The notes beneath the pieces are model-generated. The model had not been told where the DNA came from and searched no databases. It worked only from the letters and a program-made list of their open reading frames with translations. A stretch of DNA of 64,000 nucleotides, taken from assembly GCA_046329195.1 (NCBI GenBank), contig JAXLVB010000001.1, forward strand, positions 620,001 through 684,000, given 5' to 3'. Shown in pieces: positions 1 through 7,688 of this stretch. Origin of the DNA: JAXLVB01 sp046329195. GTDB taxonomy: Bacteria > Bacteroidota > Bacteroidia > Cytophagales > Spirosomataceae. Every line of letters begins with the position of its first letter. Within the stretch, counting starts at the first letter, position 1. The position numbers and the translations under genes were made by a program.

Positions 1-749
1 GCACCTAAGCCTAAGATATCTACTTGTTCGCCAGAGTTGATAACACCACGCTCAATACGACCTGTAGCAACCGTACCACGGCCAGTGATTGAGAATACGT
101 CTTCAACAGGCATCAAGAATGGCTTGTCTGTTTCACGAGCTGGAGTAGGAATCCAAGTATCAACAGCTTCCATCAATTGGTTGATAGTATCAACCCATTT
201 TGGTTCGCCGTTCAATCCACCCAAAGCAGAACCTTGGATAACTGGGATATTGTCACCGTCGTAGTTGTAGAATGACAACAAGTCACGAATTTCCATCTCA
301 ACCAATTCTAACAACTCTGGGTCGTCAACCATATCCACTTTGTTCATGAATACGACCAACTGAGGTACACCTACTTGGCGAGCCAAAAGGATGTGTTCAC
401 GAGTTTGTGGCATCGGACCGTCCGTAGCAGCCACCACCAAGATTGCACCGTCCATCTGAGCAGCACCCGTAACCATGTTTTTAACGTAGTCGGCGTGACC
501 AGGGCAATCCACGTGAGCATAGTGACGGTTTTTCGTCTGATATTCTACGTGAGCGGTGTTGATGGTAATACCACGCTCTTTTTCTTCAGGAGCGTTGTCA
601 ATTGATGAGAAATCACGCTTTTCAGCCAAACCAGCGTTTGCTAATACTGTCGTGATAGCAGCAGTAAGAGTAGTCTTACCGTGGTCAACGTGACCGATAG
701 TACCAACGTTTACGTGAGGTTTACTACGGTCAAATTGTTCTTTTGCCAT
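1..749 (-). CDS. tuf: Elongation factor Tu, 5' part (C-terminus beyond window)
   Basis: GTPase that delivers aminoacyl-tRNA to the ribosome. About 249 codons are present. They begin MAKEQFDRSKPHVNVGTIGH and include the P-loop GHVDHGKTT (about residues 19-27), DCPGHADYV and NKVD, so the whole GTPase domain and the start of domain 2 are in the window. The start ATG lies about 160 nt downstream of tRNA-Thr, with no separate promoter recognised, so co-transcription with the tRNA cluster is likely. Bacteroidota commonly have tRNAs just upstream of tuf. Identity is certain; only the C-terminal part is missing. Confidence 0.98.
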   Translation of the reverse strand, partial: MAKEQFDRSKPHVNVGTIGHVDHGKTTLTAAITTVLANAGLAEKRDFSSIDNAPEEKERGITINTAHVEYQTKNRHYAHVDCPGHADYVKNMVTGAAQMDGAILVVAATDGPMPQTREHILLARQVGVPQLVVFMNKVDMVDDPELLELVEMEIRDLLSFYNYDGDNIPVIQGSALGGLNGEPKWVDTINQLMEAVDTWIPTPARETDKPFLMPVEDVFSITGRGTVATGRIERGVINSGEQVDILGLG

Positions 750-910
750 GATTAAAAAATCCTCTTTTTAGTTTGTAATATTCGATTTAAGAGATTGTTC
801 AGTTCAAGAGATGTTGTTCTTTACATTCGGAAGACCAAATTGTTGACGAGGCGGTAGGAATACATTCAATGCCAATGCCAAGTAATGATGAACAACGTGA
901 AACTGCCCAG

Positions 911-982
<72 letters not shown>

Positions 983-1032
983 TAATGTTAGGTTTTACTT
1001 TTGCAAAACCTAACATTTACCATTTTCTTTTG

Positions 1033-1105
1033 AGCGGGAGACGAGGCTCGAACTCGCCACCTATAGCTTGGAAGGCTATCGCTCTACCAAATGAGCTACT
1101 CCCGC
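1033..1105 (-). tRNA. tRNA-Gly(TCC)
   Basis: The minus-strand acceptor GCGGGAG pairs with CTCCCGC. Anticodon stem ATAGC/GCTAT encloses loop CTTCCAA with anticodon TCC, and the T-loop GTTCGAG is present. CCA is not encoded. It is the middle gene of the Tyr-Gly-Thr cluster. Confidence 0.96.
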
Positions 1106-1180
1106 TTTTCATGGTGTAGGCAGTTTGCAAAAAGCCAAGCGTATGTCGCTACATGCTCATTACTAACTGCCTACTTGTTG

Positions 1181-1263
1181 TGGGGACAGATGGATTCGAA
1201 CCACCGAAGACATAAGTCAGCAGATTTACAGTCTGCCCCATTTGGCCACTCTGGTATATCCCC
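1181..1263 (-). tRNA. tRNA-Tyr(GTA)
   Basis: This is a class II tRNA of 83 nt with a long variable arm, as expected for bacterial tRNA-Tyr. Acceptor GGGGATA pairs with TGTCCCC including one G-T pair. Anticodon stem GCAGA/TCTGC encloses loop CTGTAAA with anticodon GTA. It is the first gene after the promoter at 1313-1343. Confidence 0.96.
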
Positions 1264-1312
1264 AATTGCAAGTTTTAAAAGAACTTTGTCCAAAGGTTTT
1301 ATTTTGGAGGCA

Positions 1313-1343
1313 CAAAATTACACGCTTTCTTTTTATTCTCAAA
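1313..1343 (-). promoter_or_regulatory. Bacteroidota promoter of the tRNA-Tyr/Gly/Thr-tuf operon
   Basis: On the minus strand TTTG is followed by 19 nt and then TAATTTTG, an exact match to TTG-N19-TAnnTTTG. The -7 box ends about 50 nt upstream of tRNA-Tyr. Confidence 0.8.
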
Positions 1344-1380
1344 CAGTCTGACAAAAAAAATTAATCAGAAGTTTTTTTTT

Positions 1381-1433
1381 GGGCTTTTTTTCAAGAAAAG
1401 CCCTGTGTATGAAAACAATCAAACACAGGGCTT
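1381..1433 (-). terminator. Likely terminator after the outer-membrane protein gene, with an overlapping alternative hairpin
   Basis: On the minus strand an 11-bp perfect stem (AAGCCCTGTGT / ACACAGGGCTT, 1398-1433) is followed by a short T-rich stretch, 22 nt after the stop codon of the gene at 1455. A second 8-bp hairpin (GGGCTTTT/AAAAGCCC, 1381-1403) shares six bases with the first, so the two cannot form together. The U-tract is weak, which lowers confidence. Confidence 0.55.
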
Positions 1434-1454
1434 AACTGATTGGCTTTTTGACAC

Positions 1455-2528
1455 TTAGAACCGAACTCCAAAGCTAATAGGCCGAAGCTGTGGTCCTTTT
1501 CCCTGCGAATAAAGTTCATTCAAGTCGTATTGTACAAAGAAGTCTGGCGCTCCTCTAAAGCCGATCTCGGCCATAATTCCATATCTAAAGTCGTTAAGAT
1601 AGAAGTTGCTATGCGCATGATCTTTCTTTCCCGACTCAGCTATTTTGGTTTTGGTGTAGCTATCCAAACGATACCCCACATAGGCTCCCGCTCCGATGTG
1701 TGTGATGGCTCCTCTTCTGAAAGCTACATAGGGCATCAGCGGAACATTGAGGTAGGCTATGGTCAATTTGCTTTTGCTCAATGAAACTGATGATTCTGGA
1801 AATTGAACTTGTGTGGGGCCTTTGACGGCTACGTTGTTGCCTTCAAACATAAAGTTGTACCATGAGACTTCAAACCCACTTAAAAGGCGCAGTGCTGCCG
1901 ATTGGCCTTGGCTAATGGTCAGTTTTTTACGGAAGGCCATGGCAAAATAACGAGAACCAAATGGGCGCAAGTCATACTCTTCGGTCAGGGCTTGACCACC
2001 AGGACGCAAATAGGTATTCAGCCCTAATGAGACTTTGAAGTCTGAATTAGATAGCCTCCAACTTCTTTTTTTATTGTCAGCAGTAGAGCGGCTGGTGTTG
2101 TTATCTTCATCGTCTGTTTTACCGATGTGAACCTCTTCTTCGCCATCTTTCACGTGGATTCCTTTACCACTTATGTGTACTTCTTCGTTGCCGTCCTTGA
2201 TATGTATCCCTCTGATGCCAATGCGTACGTAATCATTGTCTTTATTCTGAATGGTGGTGTCTTTGAGGTATTTACGGCCGTTGGGTTCATCAACATAAAT
2301 ACGGGTTTCGCCAGGTTTCGAAATGGTATCAATTCGAGCGCCCATCTCTCTGAGCATTTTGTTGACATCGTAGTTAAGTAATTTCTGGAAATCTTGTTTC
2401 CGTTCGGTGTAAACTACAATTCGGGTTTTGTCTCCAAAATTGATAACAATTGAATCCCGCTTGAGGTCAGGGGTTGCAAAAACACTTGTGCCTATGCAAC
2501 ACAATAAAACAATGAATAGATTTTTCAT
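1455..2528 (-). CDS. Putative outer-membrane beta-barrel protein with an internal 16-residue repeat
   Basis: A 357-residue protein with an N-terminal signal peptide (MKNLFIVLLCCIGTSVFA). The N-terminal half is hydrophilic and rich in D, E and K. It contains a near-exact duplication: GIHIKDGNEEVHI at about 107-119 and GIHVKDGEEEVHI at about 123-135. The C-terminal half alternates short polar and aromatic stretches and ends in an aromatic residue (SFGVRF), typical of outer-membrane barrels. It starts 4 nt after the 285-residue gene, in the sigma factor operon, so it may be a product controlled by that sigma factor or a sensor feeding it. I do not recognise a named family. Confidence 0.6.
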   Translation of the reverse strand: MKNLFIVLLCCIGTSVFATPDLKRDSIVINFGDKTRIVVYTERKQDFQKLLNYDVNKMLREMGARIDTISKPGETRIYVDEPNGRKYLKDTTIQNKDNDYVRIGIRGIHIKDGNEEVHISGKGIHVKDGEEEVHIGKTDDEDNNTSRSTADNKKRSWRLSNSDFKVSLGLNTYLRPGGQALTEEYDLRPFGSRYFAMAFRKKLTISQGQSAALRLLSGFEVSWYNFMFEGNNVAVKGPTQVQFPESSVSLSKSKLTIAYLNVPLMPYVAFRRGAITHIGAGAYVGYRLDSYTKTKIAESGKKDHAHSNFYLNDFRYGIMAEIGFRGAPDFFVQYDLNELYSQGKGPQLRPISFGVRF

Positions 2529-2532
2529 GGCA

Positions 2533-3390
2533 TTAACGATTTTGACTTTCGGTACTTTTTCCTTTTGGATGAACTAGTTCATCGGCTTTGGCAATGAGCC
2601 GATTGGGGTTGAATCCAACTTCATCCCAATCTACTTTTTCGCCTTCTTTGGCTTTTTTGAGTTGTTTAAAAATTCTTGCAATTCGTGAGTTTTTCTTAGC
2701 GTTGGCGTTGTTATCATTAGTCAACTCTGTCACTGACTGAGTATTTTCTCCAATATTAACTACCAAGGTAGTGTTGATTGTATTTTCTTTAGTGGGTTCG
2801 GCTTTGGCCAGAATTGGGGTTTCTGCAAGGGTAGGTTTTGCCTTTTCCTCGCTCATTGTCACCTTAGGCATAGGAGGGGTAGGTCTGATTTCTTGAGCTA
2901 TCGACTGATTCATTGTCTTTTCGATGGTTGGTGTCACATCTTGGCCTTGTTTAGGCATTGGTGGCACTGCGTTGATAGCTGTATTCTTTGCGATTGCCTC
3001 TGATGTAGCAATAGTAGGCTTTTGAGGTACCTGTTTGCTTTGTACTTTGATTGTTGACCGGTTTATTGCTATTGATTGTTGTGGCGTCAATGTCGAGTTA
3101 GGTACTATTGGCACTGCACTTTTGGGTGCTTTTGGCACTAGTGTTTTGCCTTGGTTTTTCACTTGAGCCACTTGAGGAGCTTCGTCGTTTTGATTGCTTA
3201 TCCATAGCCCAGCCACTAGCAATAAAGCTACCGATGCGGCAATGGTGTAAATCATCCAACCACCAATTCGGCGACTTTTTTTGCTTTCGAGCCTACCTTG
3301 CAGCTTCTGCCAAGCGGCGGCGCTCGGTTGGCGCTCGTAGTTGTGCAAGCGCTCCGAAAACAAGTTGTCAATAGGATGTTTTTTTTCCAT
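2533..3390 (-). CDS. Single-pass membrane protein in the anti-sigma position
   Basis: A 285-residue protein with a cytoplasmic N-terminus of about 45 residues (MEKKHPIDNLFSERLHNYE...), one membrane helix at about 46-64 and a long periplasmic part rich in P, T, K and A. It ends in a basic segment containing NSRIARIFKQLKKAKEGEKV. The topology and the position directly after an ECF sigma gene match Bacteroidota anti-sigma-like proteins, but no zinc-binding anti-sigma motif is visible, so the role is inferred from context. The low-complexity middle looks like a spacer across the periplasm. It lies 71 nt after the sigma gene and 4 nt before the outer-membrane protein gene. Confidence 0.5.
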   Translation of the reverse strand: MEKKHPIDNLFSERLHNYERQPSAAAWQKLQGRLESKKSRRIGGWMIYTIAASVALLLVAGLWISNQNDEAPQVAQVKNQGKTLVPKAPKSAVPIVPNSTLTPQQSIAINRSTIKVQSKQVPQKPTIATSEAIAKNTAINAVPPMPKQGQDVTPTIEKTMNQSIAQEIRPTPPMPKVTMSEEKAKPTLAETPILAKAEPTKENTINTTLVVNIGENTQSVTELTNDNNANAKKNSRIARIFKQLKKAKEGEKVDWDEVGFNPNRLIAKADELVHPKGKSTESQNR

Positions 3391-3461
3391 GTTTTTGAAT
3401 GATTCAGCCTGATTACGTAATCAAATCATCATACTTTACGATTCCTTTTGGGACTTTATCT

Positions 3462-4034
3462 TTATTGCCTTAGGGCAGATGGTTTACAATCTTCGCCCTC
3501 GATCATTTGTTGAAGCAACGCTCTAGCTCGATGCAACTGCGACTTAGAGGTGCTTTCGGTAATCCCCAATGTTTTTGCGATTTCGTCGTGCGAGTACCCC
3601 TCGATTGCATATAAGTTAAATACAGTCCGATAACCAGTTGGTAACTTTTCGATTATACTTAGCAAGTCTTCTACCTCTAAGTCTGTATTGAATTGCTGTG
3701 GACTTGGTTCATATAGCACGTCGTCGTAGCCAACTTCCCAGCCCATGCGTTTTTTTGAGCGTAAATACATCAAGGCTTCATTAACCATAATCCGCCGAAT
3801 CCACCCTTCAAAACTCCCTTCTAACTTGAATTGGTCAATTCGTTCAAACACTTTCACAAAGCCTTCAACCATTATTTCTTCTGCTTCAAAGTCATCATGT
3901 ACGTACCGATAACATACTCCGAGCATTTTTGAAGAATATTTTTCATAGACCCTCCGCTGAGCACGAGGGTCGGCCTTTTGGCAAGCCCGAACAAGTTGCT
4001 CTTCAGATTGAAACAGTGGTAATATCTTGACCAT
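3462..4034 (-). CDS. ECF-family RNA polymerase sigma factor
   Basis: A 190-residue sigma-70 family protein lacking regions 1 and 3, as in ECF sigma factors. Region 2 spans about residues 25-92 and includes DDFEAEEIMVEGFVKVFERI and GSFEGWIRRIMVNEALMYLR. Region 4 spans about 128-178 (LPTGYRTVFNLYAIEGYSHD followed by a helix-turn-helix with LGITESTSKSQLHRAR). It probably directs transcription of its own operon in response to an envelope signal relayed by the next gene; that is inference. An inverted repeat and a weak promoter lie just upstream. Confidence 0.9.
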   Translation of the reverse strand: MVKILPLFQSEEQLVRACQKADPRAQRRVYEKYSSKMLGVCYRYVHDDFEAEEIMVEGFVKVFERIDQFKLEGSFEGWIRRIMVNEALMYLRSKKRMGWEVGYDDVLYEPSPQQFNTDLEVEDLLSIIEKLPTGYRTVFNLYAIEGYSHDEIAKTLGITESTSKSQLHRARALLQQMIEGEDCKPSALRQ

Positions 4035-4086
4035 TGCGGGATGGAGGGTGTTTTCGTAAGTGTAGATGCTACGGTTTTTGTGAAGG

Positions 4087-4127
4087 TTGCATCATCATGC
4101 AAATTTTTTTAATTTCCTTAAAAACAA
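4087..4127 (-). promoter_or_regulatory. Candidate promoter and inverted repeat upstream of the sigma factor
   Basis: On the minus strand TTG (4125-4127), 17 nt and AAAATTTG (4100-4107) resemble the Bacteroidota promoter with one mismatch in the -7 box. Directly overlapping its end is the inverted repeat TTGCAT-GATG-ATGCAA (4087-4102), about 50 nt before the sigma start codon. This is a possible operator; function not shown. Confidence 0.35.
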
Positions 4128-4161
4128 AAAACGCCGCCGTTTGACTAACGACAGCGTTTTT
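4127..4161 (-). terminator. Terminator at the end of the respiratory gene cluster
   Basis: AAAAACGC pairs with GCGTTTTT around a loop that can form a further short CGT/ACG stem. On the minus strand it ends in GCGTTTTTTG. It lies 85 nt after the last gene of the cluster (4246). No plus-strand gene reads into it. Confidence 0.65.
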
Positions 4162-4245
4162 AAATTTTATTCCCTTTACAATTCCTGCTATATAAATTTA
4201 AAAAACCACAATTAGGTGCTAAATGTACTCGTTGTTATGGTGCTA

Positions 4246-4515
4246 CTACGATAAAGCTTGACGAACTCTATTTTTGAGTGCAAGTCGTTTGGCAAGCTCT
4301 TTTTTGCTATTTCTGTACCAAAAATACCCCACTAAGCTTATTGCCAGATAAGGAACTACTAATAGGTACAAAATTCCAGTGTTGAGACCAGAGCCGTTTA
4401 CGTATCGTCCATTGCTAAATGTACTTTCTATTTGGCCTTGGCACATAGCGCACTGGGCAAAAGTAGCAATATTACAAATCAATAACAAACATAATGAAAA
4501 AAACCAACGTTTCAT
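4246..4515 (-). CDS. Small membrane protein with CAMC motif at the mature N-terminus
   Basis: An 89-residue protein with a signal peptide ending near TFAQ, then immediately CAMCQGQIES, a short loop, one membrane helix (about residues 47-65) and a basic cytoplasmic tail (KKELAKRLALKNRVRQALS). It is the last gene of the cytochrome oxidase assembly block, 31 nt after DUF420. A CxxC pair exposed on the outer face next to SCO and haem A genes fits a small redox or copper-handling accessory, but that is inference; I know no named family for it. Its transcript probably ends at the hairpin 4127-4161. Confidence 0.6.
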   Translation of the reverse strand: MKRWFFSLCLLLICNIATFAQCAMCQGQIESTFSNGRYVNGSGLNTGILYLLVVPYLAISLVGYFWYRNSKKELAKRLALKNRVRQALS

Positions 4516-4546
4516 CGTTTAGCAAATTAAAAGTGAAACAATTTTT

Positions 4547-5116
4547 TTAGGCACCGTAATACGGACTAATCATCAGGTAAGCAATCACTCCTGTAATAGA
4601 AACATAAAGCCAAATCGGAAAGGTCCATTTTACGGTTCGCTTGTGGCGTTCTATTTGGTTAGTGAGCGCAAAATACATGGCTAACAGTACAAATGGAACT
4701 ACTACAATTGACAACAAGATGTGACTAATTAGCACAAAAAAGTACACATAACGAATGACACCAACTCCGCCAAACGAGGTGGATTCGTTGGTCAAATGAT
4801 ACAACACGTAAGAAACCAAAAATAATGACCCAAGCAAAAAAGCAATTCTCATTACCATGCTGTGAAGCTTGACGTTTTTCTGAGCGATGAATACCCTCCC
4901 AGCAATCAATAAAATAGCCGTCAGTGAATTGATGACGCCATTTAGATGCGGAAGCACTTTGGTCCATGTGCCTAGGTCAACTTTGGTTCTAATCCCTAAC
5001 AATATCGCTACCGCCAAGGGAATAGCAATTGACAAAACTCTAATCAGTTGAAAATTACGCTTTTCGGTTGTTGCTAAAAAAGTACTCATGTGCGTTTGTT
5101 CAAATGGGTTAATCAA
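4547..5116 (-). CDS. DUF420 family membrane protein (CtaM-like oxidase assembly factor)
   Basis: A 189-residue protein with about five membrane helices. It contains conserved DUF420 features: LPHLNGVINSLTAILLIAG, then HSMVMRIAFLLGSLFLVSYV, an H-rich VLYHLT and HILLSIVVVPFVLLAMY. DUF420 proteins such as CtaM in Firmicutes are needed for maturation of haem-copper oxidases. The start at 5116 lies 6 nt after the SCO stop codon; MSTFLAT nine codons in is an alternative. Family assignment is firm; the precise role here is by analogy. Confidence 0.82.
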   Translation of the reverse strand: MINPFEQTHMSTFLATTEKRNFQLIRVLSIAIPLAVAILLGIRTKVDLGTWTKVLPHLNGVINSLTAILLIAGRVFIAQKNVKLHSMVMRIAFLLGSLFLVSYVLYHLTNESTSFGGVGVIRYVYFFVLISHILLSIVVVPFVLLAMYFALTNQIERHKRTVKWTFPIWLYVSITGVIAYLMISPYYGA

Positions 5117-5122
5117 GAAAGG

Positions 5123-5833
5123 CTATTGGTCGCCCGTCTTATACATTTCTAACAAGATTTTGATTTCAAGGATAAGACGATCTACATCTTTTTTGTCGGT
5201 ACCGTCATAAAAGCCTCTAATATGGCCTTCCTTGTCTATCAATATTAACTTTTCGCTATGCGTAAATGTTTCGTCTGGTGATGTTTTTCCGTCTTCAGCT
5301 TTAGCTGCTATAAAGTAGGCTTTATGTGCTAAATGATAGATTTGTTCTTCGGAGCCTGTCAGAAAATACCATTTACCTGATTGAGCCTCGTATTTTTTGG
5401 CATATTGCTTCAATACTTCTGGAGTGTCATAGACTGGGTCTATCGAATGCGAAACCAATAGGATGCTTGGGTTGTCGGCAAACATGGCCTGTACCCGTGT
5501 GAGCTCTGACGACATGCGTGGACAGATAGACGTGCATCGAGTAAAAATAAAGTTGGCTACATAAATTTTACCTTTGGTCTGTTTTGACGAAAACGCCTTC
5601 CCATCTTGATCGGTCAAGGTAAAGTCAGGAACCGTATGAAACACCGTGTCTGGCGTAGAGCCATACCATGTTTTCTTTTCCTGTATTTTGATTTGCCCCG
5701 AAGTCGAATCAATTTCTGGAACAAACGTTCGTAACTTAAAATGGTTTTGTCCGAAACCTTTCAGGAACAAAACAATGAGAGTCGGAATCACCAATATGAC
5801 TATCAGTGCTCCGACTCTTGCTATTCTTTTCAT
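5123..5833 (-). CDS. SCO family protein (CuA-site copper chaperone / thiol reductase)
   Basis: A 236-residue membrane-anchored thioredoxin-fold protein. An N-terminal anchor (about residues 7-25) is followed by the SCO/PrrC domain. The copper-binding CxxxC is visible as RCTSICPRM (Cys100 and Cys104) and the distal histidine in FTHSEKLILID (His192). SCO proteins deliver copper to, or reduce, the CuA site of oxidase subunit II, which is encoded upstream in the same cluster. It lies 34 nt after subunit IV and 6 nt before DUF420. All key residues are intact. Confidence 0.93.
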   Translation of the reverse strand: MKRIARVGALIVILVIPTLIVLFLKGFGQNHFKLRTFVPEIDSTSGQIKIQEKKTWYGSTPDTVFHTVPDFTLTDQDGKAFSSKQTKGKIYVANFIFTRCTSICPRMSSELTRVQAMFADNPSILLVSHSIDPVYDTPEVLKQYAKKYEAQSGKWYFLTGSEEQIYHLAHKAYFIAAKAEDGKTSPDETFTHSEKLILIDKEGHIRGFYDGTDKKDVDRLILEIKILLEMYKTGDQ

Positions 5834-5867
5834 TGTCTAAGTCGTTAAGAATACCCCACATTGGCTT

Positions 5868-6203
5868 TTACAAACCAAAGTAACGAGCAAATTCGATGTA
5901 GCCACCCTCTACAATCATAGCAACAACTAACCATACCACAAAGACTACAGGAATTACGATGGTCCAAATCAATGATTTAACCTCGTGCTTTAAGTGCATA
6001 AATTCCCCAACAATATAGAATGCCTTCACAAAGGTCATTAGTACGAAGATGCTAATCTTCAAGTATTTGGCGTGAAGAGTAAATGCAATGATAAACTCGA
6101 ACAAAGTGATAACGAGCAAAATCCAAAACGTACGCCAAATGGCTTTGGTTTGTGGAGGTGCAATAGGTTGTTCTTCTGTATTATGTAAATCTACGTGTGC
6201 CAT
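5868..6203 (-). CDS. Cytochrome c oxidase subunit IV family protein
   Basis: A 111-residue protein with three membrane helices (about 26-46, 50-70 and 80-102). The sequence KISIFVLMTFVKAFYIVGEFMHLKHE is typical of the prokaryotic subunit IV (COX4/CyoD-like) family. It follows two subunit III genes, as in caa3-type operons, and stabilises the oxidase core without carrying cofactors. The soluble N-terminus (MAHVDLHNTEEQPIAPPQTK) is short. Confidence 0.85.
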   Translation of the reverse strand: MAHVDLHNTEEQPIAPPQTKAIWRTFWILLVITLFEFIIAFTLHAKYLKISIFVLMTFVKAFYIVGEFMHLKHEVKSLIWTIVIPVVFVVWLVVAMIVEGGYIEFARYFGL

Positions 6204-6231
6204 TTTCGTGTCTGTTTACAGATTTTTTAGG

Positions 6232-7071
6232 TTATACAAGGTAGAAGAAGGTAAATACGAATACCCACACCAAATCTACAAAGTGCCAGTAAAGACCACA
6301 TTTCTCCACCATTTCGTAGTGTCCACGTTTTTGATAAGTGCCCATGGCCGTGTTGAAGAATACCATGATGTTCAGGATAACCCCACTGAAAACGTGCGTA
6401 CCATGGAACCCAGTGATAAAGAAGAACAAGTCGGCAAATGGCTGTGGGCCATATTGATTACGCACCAAGTTGGCACCATGAACGGTTACGTCTGTCCATT
6501 GTCCGTTTACAAAATCTTTTACCACACTACCCGTTTCAGTACCCGTGATGAAGTGTGTCCATTCCCATGCTTGTGAACCCAAAAAGGTAGCTCCACCTAA
6601 GATGGTCCAAAGCATCCATTTTTCTACATCTTTTTGGTCCATACGGTGTCCTGCTTCGACAGCAAGAACCATCGTTACGGAGCTAAAGATAAGGATAAAG
6701 GTCATAATCCCTACGAACAAGAGAGGAAGTGCAGTACCATGAAAAAACGGTACGGCCTCAAAAACTCGCTCTGGAATAGGCCAATAGGCGGTAGAGAATT
6801 TGAAATCGCCATGGATGGCTGGGTCATAAGCGATGTGGCTGTAACGGATGAGTCCGTATGTTACCAGCAATGCTGAGAAAGTGAAGGTATCTGAAAGTAG
6901 AAAAATCCACATCATCAGTTTACCATAACTTGCCTTCATTGGCTCAGAACCACCTAACCAAATATGCTTAGGTTCAGCTACTGCGTGTGCAGAATGTGCC
7001 ATACTTAAATCGTTTGAAACGTGACTTTTTAGATTAAAGGATAAAGGGGTTAAAGCCTCTTTCCTTGACAT
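6232..7071 (-). CDS. Cytochrome c oxidase subunit III (second copy)
   Basis: A 279-residue haem-copper oxidase subunit III. Conserved features are GSQAWEWTHF in the middle, FFITGFHGTHVFSGV, and the C-terminal EKCGLYWHFVDLVWVFVF. Its ATG overlaps the TAA of the preceding subunit III gene by one base (TAATG), which indicates translational coupling. An alternative start (MAHSAHAVAEPK, position 7002) would drop 23 residues that have no counterpart in the family. Two consecutive subunit III genes are common in Bacteroidota oxidase operons. Confidence 0.93.
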   Translation of the reverse strand: MSRKEALTPLSFNLKSHVSNDLSMAHSAHAVAEPKHIWLGGSEPMKASYGKLMMWIFLLSDTFTFSALLVTYGLIRYSHIAYDPAIHGDFKFSTAYWPIPERVFEAVPFFHGTALPLLFVGIMTFILIFSSVTMVLAVEAGHRMDQKDVEKWMLWTILGGATFLGSQAWEWTHFITGTETGSVVKDFVNGQWTDVTVHGANLVRNQYGPQPFADLFFFITGFHGTHVFSGVILNIMVFFNTAMGTYQKRGHYEMVEKCGLYWHFVDLVWVFVFTFFYLV

Positions 7072-7667
7072 TATGAGTTGTTATACAGCAAAAATGCGAA
7101 CAAATATATCCAAAGTATATCAAGAAAATGCCAGTAATACGCACAAATTTGAATTTGTGATAGGCTTTTAGCATGTATCTTTAGTCTAAAAGCAGCCACA
7201 AAAGCAAAAGCTAATACCACAAGTCCCGAAATAATGTGTAGCCCATGCATGCCACTCAACACATACACAAACGAGCCAGATGGATTACCTACAAAATAAA
7301 CATTGAGAGCTACAAGTTCTTTCCAACCTAACCACTGCATCCACAAGAAAACTAATCCAAGGGCAAAAGTAATAGAAATGGCTATTCGCAGTAGCTTGAA
7401 GTTGTCTTTTTTTGCAGCAGTATAAGCAACGTGCATGGCAAGACTACTTGCTAATAAGACGGCCGAGCTGTACCAAAAAATCACTGGCAATTGAAACTCA
7501 AGCCAATTACCTTCAGCTTTACGAACCAAGTAAGCGCTCGTAAAGGCTGCAAACATCATCGTAATGCTCACGATGAACAACCAAAGTAAAAATTTCTTTG
7601 GGTTAACTGAGAGGGTCTCTTGTGGCTCCTGCTCGTTGATTAAAAAAGTTGGTTGTACGGTTGCCAT
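7071..7667 (-). CDS. Cytochrome c oxidase subunit III (first copy)
   Basis: A 198-residue subunit III of the short type with five predicted helices. Conserved segments are SAYLVRKAEGNW near the start, FVYVLSGMHGLHIISGLVVL and the end CAYYWHFLDILWIYLFAFLL. It lies 21 nt after ctaB and overlaps the next subunit III gene by one base. Subunit III carries no redox centre; it stabilises the catalytic core and the O2/proton path. Confidence 0.93.
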   Translation of the reverse strand: MATVQPTFLINEQEPQETLSVNPKKFLLWLFIVSITMMFAAFTSAYLVRKAEGNWLEFQLPVIFWYSSAVLLASSLAMHVAYTAAKKDNFKLLRIAISITFALGLVFLWMQWLGWKELVALNVYFVGNPSGSFVYVLSGMHGLHIISGLVVLAFAFVAAFRLKIHAKSLSQIQICAYYWHFLDILWIYLFAFLLYNNS

Positions 7668-7688
7668 TCCACTAATCGGTTATCTCTA

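Noticed and set aside
3872..4102. 76-codon minus-strand ORF
   Set aside because: It is an alternate frame of the sigma factor gene.
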